Shown: piece after piece, positions 1-5,607 of the stretch
Numbering within the stretch: the first letter of the stretch is position 1
Layout: each line of letters starts with the position of its first letter
From: Spirochaetaceae bacterium
GTDB lineage: Bacteria; Spirochaetota; Spirochaetia; Treponematales; Breznakiellaceae
Reading direction: 5' to 3'
Assembly (NCBI GenBank): GCA_031258335.1
Contig: JAIRMY010000051.1
Coordinates: forward strand, 1 to 6,669
Length of the DNA stretch: 6,669 bases
The notes under the pieces: generated by a model
What the model saw: the letters and a program-made list of their open reading frames with translations, nothing else
Told to the model about the DNA's origin: nothing
Databases searched by the model: none
Made by a program: the position numbers and the translations under genes

Positions 1-2043
1 GTCGTCATCATCATCATCGTATTCGCCGGTATTGCCGTTACTCACGGGACTCACGCCGTCAGACTTACCGATGAATGCTCCAATTTCGCTCCACACGCCA
101 AAACGTCCAAAGAGCAAACTCCCTCCAAATCCCACATAAGCGCCGCCTTCATCCAAATTACCAAGGGAAAAGGGGTCAAACGCAAAAAATATAGAAATCC
201 CGGATCTTTTTGCGTTGTCAAAATGCCTATTTACGGCAAGTCCGGCGTTCTCCTGCCTGCTGCGCCCCGCCATATCATGGCCGGCCTTGTCATAACCGGT
301 CTTGCCGTAACCGCCGCGGTCAAAGCCTTCCCTGTTATAGCCCGCCGCGTCATAATCAAACGGATCTAGCCCCGCCTTGCTGTATCCGTCTATGTTGTAC
401 CCGCTCGCCGTGTATCCGGTACCGCCAACCGCGCTTATCCTGATATACCCGGTATTATCCGGGTCCTCGACATCAACGCCGTTTACCGTCTTTATCGTCA
501 GTTTTAGCACGTCGCCCATATCATTTACAGGAACATCTCTAAAATAACCTATTTCTCCGGCATTCAGCGGTTCGGTATAGTTATCGCCTAGAAGCTCATT
601 TTTCAATGATACTTCCGCGCCGCCTATGGTTTTTCCCTGTTCATTGGTCAGCGCCGCCTCTATGGTAAAGGTCCTGCCCTCGCCCGCCATCCATGAGGGC
701 GCCGTCCATGAATCCCCCTGAGTTTTACCGCCGGACTGTACCGCCGCAGGCTGTACTGCGTACTCCTTTCCCGCCTCGTTTACCCTGTCAAGCTGTTCCT
801 GTACCTTGTCCAGCGCCGAGTTTATGCTTACGAATCCAAGTTTCACATCTTCGAGTCCGTCGAGTATGCTTTGCATTACCTTGAGGCTGGCGGGAACTCC
901 TATAGAGGCGATACGGAATTGCAAATTTATCGTTTCTTTCTGGTAATTCACTTCGCCGGTTCGTTCCAGAACGGGGTCATAGATGATTTCAAAGGGCGGG
1001 TGATTCCTGTAAAAGTCCTCGCTTTCGTGTAACAGCCCGGTCAGTTCCCGCTGTTTGTCGAGCAAAATTTTTTGCTGATCCAAGAGGAGGTCCCTTTGAC
1101 CGAGTAAATACTCCTGCTGATTTTTAAGCGTTTCCTGATGCGCCTTGTACTGCGCCAGTTCGTTTTGCGCATCCCTTGCTATATTGCCCGTCCTTACAGG
1201 CACGGATAACTCAGGCACCGTTATCTCCGGCGCGGTGAATACTGATGCCTGATACGCCTCGAGCCGGCCTACAGCCTCAATCAGCGACGGGTCAAGCGAC
1301 TGCGCCTCGAAAAGGTAGTACATAGCCTCGAAAGTTGTCTTTGGGGTGTCGCCTGAGTTTTGCGCCGTAACGCCTTTGGCGAGGGCTGTTTCCGCCTCAA
1401 CCGAGGACCGCACCGTTTCATACAAGGCCGCCCTGCCAGAAGCGCTTAATTCTACGCCCATCCGCGCCAACAGTTCATGGGCAGCATCCTTTGCCGCCTT
1501 CATGTTTTGTATTTCGCTTAACGTGTACCCCTTTGGCCCGAAAGACGCCCTGCGTTCCCCCGTCTCGGGGTTTGAAACGGCTAATTCAAGGTAAAATGTT
1601 ACCGCGCCGGACGAAACCGCCTGTGTAAGCGAACCGGTTAAAATATATTCGGCGTTTGTCAGATTGCCTATGCGTATATAATCGTCATCGGAAAAATCAC
1701 CTGTGAGCGACAAGTTTTGTTCTTCCAATATCTCGTCAAGATGGCGGCGGTCAAGGACTGTCATCTCTGAATACCTGTCAAAATCCCCGGTCAAAGACCC
1801 CTGTATCATGGAAAGGCACCATGACAGCCCTTTTGGAATATTTACCCCTTTTGGCTGCAACACGGCTATCCGTAAGCCGCTGCCGCCGTCTCCTGAAAAA
1901 AACGGCTGCCCTGCGGGGATGTTTAACCTGTCCGCGCCGTCCCGCGGAGAGGATGCGCAGCCCGCAACGACAAGAACGGCAGCCGCCACGACCAGCATAT
2001 TTGTCATAGACATCTTGCAAGGGGTATATTTTTTACAGCCCAT
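1..2043 (-). CDS. Large multi-domain lipoprotein with CsgG/TolB-like N-domain, C-terminus outside window
   Basis: The minus strand is open from 2043 through position 1, giving 681 codons with no stop, so the C-terminus is missing. The ATG at 2043 gives a Lys-containing n-region, a hydrophobic stretch (NMLVVAAAVLVV) and a VAGC lipobox with Cys29, so the mature protein is probably a lipid-anchored envelope protein. The ATG at 2055 is also in frame; the ATG at 2013 would leave no positive charge. None has a clear Shine-Dalgarno. Order of parts: residues about 57-155 resemble the CsgG/LpoB/TolB-like fold (RIAVLQP, VLDRRHLDEILEEQ, NAEYILTGSL); about 213-265 are helical and TPR-like (EAMYYLFEAQSLDPSLIEAV); 291-338 are a Gln/Leu-rich predicted coiled coil; about 440-540 look like a beta-sandwich; 543-597 are tandem five-residue repeats; the rest is Gly/Phe-rich, beta-like, ending in Asp6 at the window edge. 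The helical segment recalls treponemal lipoprotein paralogues (from memory). The function is unknown; a role in envelope assembly or secretion is only inferred from the N-domain. Confidence 0.85.
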   Translation of the reverse strand, partial: MGCKKYTPCKMSMTNMLVVAAAVLVVAGCASSPRDGADRLNIPAGQPFFSGDGGSGLRIAVLQPKGVNIPKGLSWCLSMIQGSLTGDFDRYSEMTVLDRRHLDEILEEQNLSLTGDFSDDDYIRIGNLTNAEYILTGSLTQAVSSGAVTFYLELAVSNPETGERRASFGPKGYTLSEIQNMKAAKDAAHELLARMGVELSASGRAALYETVRSSVEAETALAKGVTAQNSGDTPKTTFEAMYYLFEAQSLDPSLIEAVGRLEAYQASVFTAPEITVPELSVPVRTGNIARDAQNELAQYKAHQETLKNQQEYLLGQRDLLLDQQKILLDKQRELTGLLHESEDFYRNHPPFEIIYDPVLERTGEVNYQKETINLQFRIASIGVPASLKVMQSILDGLEDVKLGFVSINSALDKVQEQLDRVNEAGKEYAVQPAAVQSGGKTQGDSWTAPSWMAGEGRTFTIEAALTNEQGKTIGGAEVSLKNELLGDNYTEPLNAGEIGYFRDVPVNDMGDVLKLTIKTVNGVDVEDPDNTGYIRISAVGGTGYTASGYNIDGYSKAGLDPFDYDAAGYNREGFDRGGYGKTGYDKAGHDMAGRSRQENAGLAVNRHFDNAKRSGISIFFAFDPFSLGNLDEGGAYVGFGGSLLFGRFGVWSEIGAFIGKSDGVSPVSNGNTGEYDDDDDD
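253..417 (-). repeat. Eleven tandem 15-bp units encoding a Gly-Tyr pentapeptide repeat
   Basis: On the minus strand, residues 543-597 of the lipoprotein divide exactly into eleven five-residue units with no gap: GYTAS, GYNID, GYSKA, GLDPF, DYDAA, GYNRE, GFDRG, GYGKT, GYDKA, GHDMA, GRSRQ. The pattern is G-(Y/F/H)-(D/N/S)-x-x, degrading at units 4-5 and in the last unit. At DNA level the units differ at many positions, so this is an old, protein-selected repeat and not a fresh slippage tract. GYDxx-type repeats occur in other bacterial surface and phage-related proteins; the function here is not known. Confidence 0.85.
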
Positions 2044-2184
2044 TTTAACATTCATTACTTATAACTTAACATTTGCACACATATTAGAACAGGTAATCAT
2101 GTCTTAAATTATGGCTCAAGTTTAACCCCTAGCACCACACTCTGCGGGGAAAACGAAGAAAAGTGTCGCGTTTTGGTTTGTACG

Positions 2185-2213
2185 TTGACAAAGAACTCAA
2201 GCCCTTATACAGT
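2185..2213 (+). promoter_or_regulatory. Candidate gltX promoter, -35 TTGACA / -10 TACAGT
   Basis: A perfect -35 hexamer TTGACA (2185-2190) is followed after exactly 17 bp by TACAGT (2208-2213, 4 of 6 matches to TATAAT). Only 6 nt separate the -10 from the gltX ATG at 2220, so transcription would start at or next to the A of the start codon. This fits the absence of a Shine-Dalgarno before that ATG and suggests a leaderless mRNA. A 15-bp-spaced alternative -10 is TATACA (2206-2211). Confidence 0.5.
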
Positions 2214-2219
2214 TTTCTA

Positions 2220-3689
2220 ATGGAAATACGCGACCGATACGCGCCGTCTCCTACAGGGTTGCAGCATATAGGCGGGTTGCGGACGGCGCTGTTTAACTAC
2301 CTGTTCGCAAAATCGCGGAATGGGAAATTTATACTGCGGCTGGAGGATACGGACAGGACGCGCTTTGACGAGGCGTACGTTGATAACCTGTACGCTTCGT
2401 TTGAGTGGCTAGGTTTTCGCTGGGATGAGGGACCGGATATAGGCGGGCCGTCAGCGCCGTACATTCAGTCCGAGCGCCTGGAAATCTACAAAAAATACGC
2501 GCGTGATCTGGTAGAAAGCGGTCATGCTTACTACTGTTTTTGTTCCGCCGAAAGGCTGGACACGCTACGCAGGGAACGCGAGGCCGCCCATTCGAGCGAG
2601 GCTGGGTACGATAGGCATTGCCGCGCCGTTGACGCTCAGGAGGCGGCTTCCCGCGCCGCCGGAGAACCGCATACGATAAGGCTCCGAATACCGCTCGGCG
2701 AAAAAACCGGTCTTGACGACGCGTTGCTCGGTAAGGTCGAATGGAAAAATGATGATGTAAGCCCCGACCCCGTGCTGTTAAAATCGGATGGCTTTCCTAC
2801 CTATCACCTTGCCAACGTAGTCGATGATCATCTGATGGGAATAACGCACGTGTTGAGGGCGCAGGAATGGGTTTCATCAACACCGCTTCATATAATCATG
2901 TACAGGGCATTCGGCTGGACTCCGCCGGTATTCTGCCACCTTCCCATGGTGATGGGGCAGGACGGCAAAAAACTTTCCAAACGGCACGGCGCTACAAGCA
3001 TAGATGAATTCCGTAAAAACGGCTTTTTGCCGGAAGCACTTGTAAACTATGTCGCGTTGCTCGGCGCTTCTTACGAAGAAGGCAAGGAGATTTATACGCT
3101 GGACGAGCTATGCGCCCGCTTCAGCCTTGAAAAATTGAACAAGGCTCCTGCCGTTTTTGATTACAAAAAACTTGAATGGTACAACGCCCATTATATCAGG
3201 GTGAAGACGGACGCCGCCCTTGCCGCACTTGCGCTGCCCTACGCAGTGCGGTCCGGCCTTTTCGGGGTGCCGGGTCGAGATCCCGGAGCGGAACAGCTTG
3301 CGTTGTTCAAGGCGGTTATGCCACTGGTAAAAGAACGAGCCGTGTTTCTCGGCGATATACCGGCAAAACTCACATACCTGTTTTCCGAGCCGCCCGTGCC
3401 GGATGCAAGCGAATTCATACCAAAGAAATCATCGCTGGAGGAGGCGCGCCGGCTCTTGGCGATAGGGCGGACTCTTGCCCCTCAAATGGCGGAAACCGGT
3501 GATGAGGACGCGGAAAGGCTGGCAAAAGAAACTGCCCAAAGGGAGGGGGTTAAGCTGGGCGATTTGCTGATGCCGTTGCGCGTTGCCATAACCGGTTCAC
3601 GTGTGAGCCCGCCCCTGTTCGGTTCTATCCGTCTTTTGGGCGCGGCATCCAGCCTTGCCCGCATAGACAGGGCGCTGGAAAGTCTGTGA
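2220..3689 (+). CDS. gltX: Glutamyl-tRNA synthetase (class I)
   Basis: Cytoplasmic class I aminoacyl-tRNA synthetase that charges tRNA-Glu with glutamate using ATP. The 489-residue product has the full GluRS layout. The HIGH motif is HIGG at residues 16-19 within APSPTGLQHIGG, and the KMSKS motif is KLSKR at 251-255. A CxC-x21-Y-x3-C arrangement (C106, C108, Y130, C134) resembles the zinc site described for some GluRS and GluQ-RS proteins. The C-terminal half is the helical anticodon-binding domain, ending in the typical LMPLRVAITGSRVSPPLF segment, so this is not the shorter GluQ-RS. The ATG at 2220 is chosen because family members begin only a few residues before RYAPSPTG, and the promoter at 2185-2213 points to it. 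An in-frame GTG at 2163 would add 19 unconserved residues. Whether the enzyme also mischarges tRNA-Gln cannot be decided from this window. Confidence 0.98.
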   Translation: MEIRDRYAPSPTGLQHIGGLRTALFNYLFAKSRNGKFILRLEDTDRTRFDEAYVDNLYASFEWLGFRWDEGPDIGGPSAPYIQSERLEIYKKYARDLVESGHAYYCFCSAERLDTLRREREAAHSSEAGYDRHCRAVDAQEAASRAAGEPHTIRLRIPLGEKTGLDDALLGKVEWKNDDVSPDPVLLKSDGFPTYHLANVVDDHLMGITHVLRAQEWVSSTPLHIIMYRAFGWTPPVFCHLPMVMGQDGKKLSKRHGATSIDEFRKNGFLPEALVNYVALLGASYEEGKEIYTLDELCARFSLEKLNKAPAVFDYKKLEWYNAHYIRVKTDAALAALALPYAVRSGLFGVPGRDPGAEQLALFKAVMPLVKERAVFLGDIPAKLTYLFSEPPVPDASEFIPKKSSLEEARRLLAIGRTLAPQMAETGDEDAERLAKETAQREGVKLGDLLMPLRVAITGSRVSPPLFGSIRLLGAASSLARIDRALESL

Positions 3690-3783
3690 TCGCATAGCCA
3701 CGGGCAGGCATAAAAACTGTCATGGCTAAAAACCGGAAACCGGAACGGCAGCCTCCAGCGTTTTCTATTTTTTTTGATAGAAC

Positions 3784-3830
3784 CGTCTGTATTTTTATAC
3801 AGCTTATCGGGACAGGAAGACGTTTTTTTT
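3784..3830 (+). terminator. Possible rho-independent terminator after gltX
   Basis: CGTCT (3784-3788) can pair with AGACG (3818-3822), directly followed by a run of eight T (3823-3830). The long loop contains a second small hairpin, GTAT-TTTT-ATAC. The stem is short and the loop large, so the call rests mainly on the T-run and the position about 100 nt after the gltX stop. Confidence 0.35.
3787..3802. promoter_or_regulatory. Perfect 6-bp dyad CTGTAT-N4-ATACAG, upstream of sigma promoter
   Basis: CTGTAT (3787-3792) and ATACAG (3797-3802) are exact reverse complements separated by TTTT. The site lies about 120-135 bp upstream of the predicted transcription start at 3922, a distance typical for sites bound by sigma-54 activators. 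It overlaps the possible gltX terminator, so it may simply be part of that structure. Confidence 0.3.
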
Positions 3831-3843
3831 GCGCCGTTGATGT

Positions 3844-3874
3844 AAGTCTATATACAGCAATAATTTATAGATTT
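3844..3874. promoter_or_regulatory. Imperfect 9-bp dyad AAGTCTATA-N13-TATAGATTT
   Basis: The arms at 3844-3852 and 3866-3874 are reverse complements except for one G opposite T. The site sits about 50-80 bp upstream of the predicted start of the sigma gene transcript, in non-coding AT-rich DNA. It could be an activator or repressor site; AT-richness makes chance dyads common, so confidence is low. Confidence 0.25.
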
Positions 3875-3878
3875 CTTC

Positions 3879-3895
3879 AGATTCAGGGTGAATCT
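3879..3895. promoter_or_regulatory. Perfect 6-bp dyad AGATTC-AGGGT-GAATCT abutting the promoter
   Basis: AGATTC (3879-3884) and GAATCT (3890-3895) form an exact 17-bp dyad with a 5-bp centre. Its right arm ends on the first T of the -24 box of the sigma-54-like promoter, so a bound protein would be expected to interfere with or contact RNA polymerase. Operator function is inferred from position alone. Confidence 0.35.
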
Positions 3896-3911
3896 TGGCA
3901 TGGTTTGTGCA
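3895..3911 (+). promoter_or_regulatory. Sigma-54 (RpoN) type -24/-12 promoter
   Basis: TTGGCATGGTTTGTGCA matches the established -24/-12 consensus (TTGGCAYG-N4-TTGCW) at every informative position except one T in the -12 block. The invariant GG (3897-3898) and GC (3909-3910) are exactly 10 bp apart. The predicted start is near 3922, leaving about 30 nt before the sigma gene's ATG, with a good ribosome binding site in between. A sigma-70 reading also exists (TTGGCA at 3895-3900, 16 bp, TATACA at 3917-3922) but its -10 is weaker. Confidence 0.6.
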
Positions 3912-3923
3912 TTGTATATACAA
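3912..3923. promoter_or_regulatory. 12-bp perfect palindrome TTGTATATACAA at the predicted transcription start
   Basis: TTGTATATACAA is fully self-complementary and covers the predicted +1 of the sigma-54-like promoter. A closely related palindrome with the same 10-bp core (TGTATATACA) occurs inside the sigma gene at 4673-4684, and the 8-bp core GTATATAC also at 3999-4006. This could be an operator or an easily melted start region. Confidence 0.3.
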
Positions 3924-3939
3924 ACGATTAGAAAGAAAT

Positions 3940-3945
3940 GGGAGG
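3940..3945 (+). promoter_or_regulatory. Ribosome binding site GGGAGG, decides the sigma gene start
   Basis: GGGAGG lies 6 nt before the ATG at 3952, which is ideal spacing. A nearer ATG at 3948 is out of frame and too close. The reading frame is open further upstream to 3895, but without any supporting site, so 3952 is the start. Confidence 0.85.
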
Positions 3946-3951
3946 CCATGT

Positions 3952-4803
3952 ATGAGCAGACTTTCAAATGAAATGCGGAATGACAAGACGTATCAGTCGT
4001 ATATACAGCATATAAAAATGATACCCCTTCTTGGCATAGAGGAGGAGCGAGAACTTACAGGACGTGCGGCTCGGGGCGATGAGGATGCGATTCAACGCCT
4101 TGTAAAAGCAAATTTGCGCTTGGTAATAAAGATAAGCCAGAAATATCTATCCCCCGATATTTCCCTGATGGATTTGATACAGGAAGGGAATGTTGGTCTT
4201 ATACACGCCGTTGAGAAATTTGATTTAAACAAAAACGTCCGTTTTTCTACTTACGCTGTTTTGTGGATCAAGCAGGCTATAGTCCGCTTTGTCGTAAGCA
4301 AACGCCGCACAATCCGGCTTCCGCTCAAAAAAGAAGAGCTTTTGCGGAAGGTTTATGCCGTGGAGCATATACTTCATCAAAAATTGGGACGTAAGCCTAA
4401 AATAGACGAAATTGCCAATGAGACAGGTTGCTCCATATACGATATAGAATTGGTGATGAGTATGGGCGCCAGTCCTTTGTCTCTGGAGGCCGAATTTTCT
4501 GATAGTACGGGGGCATCCTTCATCGAAATTTGTGAGGACAGCCACCAGTGCAATCCTGAACGTGAATTTTTAATACGGTCTTCACGTAATGAAACACGAA
4601 GTTTTTTGAAAACGCACCTCAATGTGCGCGAAAGAAATGTTATTTTTCACCGGTTTCGTTTCGTGGATTCCGATGTATATACATTTCAGAAACTAGGCGA
4701 CACAATGGGCATTACAGCCGAGGCTGTGCGCCAGATTGAAAAAAGAGCTTTGAACAAAATTCGCAATAAACGCGATGAATTTTTGAAGTGCATCTATGCG
4801 TAA
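3952..4803 (+). CDS. Alternative RNA polymerase sigma factor, sigma-70 family (RpoD/RpoS-like)
   Basis: Directs RNA polymerase to a subset of promoters. The 283-residue protein has region 1.2 (about 11-65), region 2 with DLIQEGNVGLIHAVEKFD (74-91) and FSTYAVLWIKQAIVRF (98-113), region 3 (about 140-190), a linker, and region 4 with a helix-turn-helix (about 243-271, TAEAVRQIEKRALNKIR). It lacks region 1.1 and any large non-conserved region, so it is too short to be the housekeeping RpoD and fits a group 2/RpoS-sized factor. In region 2.4 Q108 is kept, but the residue aligned with E. coli T440 is V111 and the first residue of the usual Trp pair is L104, suggesting altered -10 recognition. The gene is visibly richer in A+T than gltX. 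It is preceded by a sigma-54-like promoter and overlaps rsmG downstream. It is not an ECF factor or FliA, judging by regions 1.2 and 3. The regulon is unknown. Confidence 0.93.
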   Translation: MSRLSNEMRNDKTYQSYIQHIKMIPLLGIEEERELTGRAARGDEDAIQRLVKANLRLVIKISQKYLSPDISLMDLIQEGNVGLIHAVEKFDLNKNVRFSTYAVLWIKQAIVRFVVSKRRTIRLPLKKEELLRKVYAVEHILHQKLGRKPKIDEIANETGCSIYDIELVMSMGASPLSLEAEFSDSTGASFIEICEDSHQCNPEREFLIRSSRNETRSFLKTHLNVRERNVIFHRFRFVDSDVYTFQKLGDTMGITAEAVRQIEKRALNKIRNKRDEFLKCIYA

Positions 4804-5537
4804 ACTATCTTGAAGAGGGTGTCCGGCAACTTTTAGAAGGCAGGCAGGGACTTTTTGAAAGCGACAGGCCGGACGCTTTATTAGAAGGCAGGTACAGGTT
4901 TTCTGAAAACGGCAAGCTGGATACGGAAGATTCGGCAAAAATGCTTTGCGCTTTGCTGAATCGTTACTGTAACGAGATAGAGCTTTTTAATCCCGCCTAC
5001 GGCTTGGTGTCTGTTAAAGACAGGGTTGAGTTAGCCGTTAAGCATATCCTTGATTCGCTTGCGCCGCTTGGTATCATAAAACAGCTTATCAGTGGTTGCC
5101 GCTTTCCACGCATAGCGGATGTCGGGTCGGGTGCGGGTTTTCCGGGGATACCGCTTGCACTTGCCCTGCCGGATGTTTCTTTCACGCTGATTGAACGTAT
5201 GGGCCGCCGCGCCGGGTTTTTACGAAATACAGCGGCGGTTTTACCGTTGCCCAACGTTGAGGTGCTTGAATCAACAGCGGAACAAGCGCCGCCTGAAATC
5301 GCGGATATTGTTTGTTTTCGTGCTTTACGTCCCCTGGAGCCAAAAATTCTCAGAGTTTTGTTCCGGTTGCTTAAACCCGGAGCATGGCTTGCCGCTTACA
5401 AAGGGCGCCGTGAAACGATACTCACGGAAATCTCGCCGCTTTCCCTGACACAGCAAAATGCCGAATGGCGCGTCATCCCCTGCCGCGTCCCGTTTCTTGA
5501 CGATGAAAGAAATCTACTGCTGATTAAAAAACGATGA
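4788..5537 (+). CDS. rsmG: 16S rRNA (guanine-N7) methyltransferase RsmG (GidB)
   Basis: Transfers a methyl group from S-adenosylmethionine to N7 of the guanine in the 530 loop of 16S rRNA (G527 in E. coli). The Rossmann-type methyltransferase signature DVGSGAGFPGIPLAL starts at D111, the acidic residue E136 in LIERMGRRAGFL is at the place that usually holds the SAM ribose, and FRALRPL plus LLKPGAWLAAYKGR follow as in the family. The GTG at 4788 gives 249 residues and a 16-nt overlap with the sigma gene, implying translational coupling; there is no evident Shine-Dalgarno. The next in-frame start, ATG at 4941 (codon 52), has GGAAGA about 10 nt upstream and would give 198 residues but would lose part of the N-terminal helical region. 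The N-terminus before the core is longer than in E. coli because of a 48-bp tandem duplication. The function is firm; the start is uncertain. Confidence 0.93.
   Translation: MHLCVNYLEEGVRQLLEGRQGLFESDRPDALLEGRYRFSENGKLDTEDSAKMLCALLNRYCNEIELFNPAYGLVSVKDRVELAVKHILDSLAPLGIIKQLISGCRFPRIADVGSGAGFPGIPLALALPDVSFTLIERMGRRAGFLRNTAAVLPLPNVEVLESTAEQAPPEIADIVCFRALRPLEPKILRVLFRLLKPGAWLAAYKGRRETILTEISPLSLTQQNAEWRVIPCRVPFLDDERNLLLIKKR
4830..4925 (+). repeat. Two-copy 48-bp imperfect tandem duplication in the 5' end of rsmG
   Basis: Unit 1 (4830-4877) and unit 2 (4878-4925) align without gaps at 33 of 48 bases by hand count, including an identical 12-base block TTAGAAGGCAGG (4833-4844 and 4881-4892). They encode LLEGRQGLFESDRPDA and LLEGRYRFSENGKLDT. 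The length is a multiple of three, so frame is kept. A partial earlier copy may be present (YLEEGVRQ, from 4806). Confidence 0.75.
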
Positions 5538-5607
5538 GCTTGCGCTCCTGAGCTGTTTTTGGGGCTGACTTTTTGCGGTTTTCCGTATAACATGAATTGT
5601 TGAACGA

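Noticed and set aside
1703..2107. Plus-strand open frame of 134 codons across the lipoprotein start
   Set aside because: It lies antisense to the signal peptide and N-domain of the minus-strand lipoprotein, has no family resemblance and no ribosome binding site; shadow frame.
2126..2149. Hairpin CCCC/GGGG with inner GCA/TGC upstream of gltX, considered as a leader or riboswitch element
   Set aside because: It has a 2-nt bulge and only a short stem, and would lie upstream of the predicted gltX transcript start; no riboswitch-like conserved core was seen.
2163..2219. 19-residue N-terminal extension of GluRS from a GTG start
   Set aside because: The residues have no place in the family, which begins just before RYAPSPTG, and the stretch holds a perfect TTGACA -35 box with correct spacing to a -10. 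The purine-rich GAAGA before the GTG is only a weak ribosome binding site.
3722..3931. Small plus-strand open frame of 69 codons after gltX
   Set aside because: No Shine-Dalgarno, composition of random AT-rich translation, and it runs through the possible terminator, the dyads and the sigma-54-like promoter.
4693..4938. Minus-strand frame with repeated ACRFQK and CLL segments
   Set aside because: The repeats are only the antisense image of the 48-bp duplication in rsmG; it overlaps two real genes and has no initiation signals.
5536..5560. Terminator after rsmG (GAGC-TTGC-GCTC followed by TTTTT)
   Set aside because: The 4-bp stem begins inside the stop codon and the T-run is 8 nt away from it; too weak to call.
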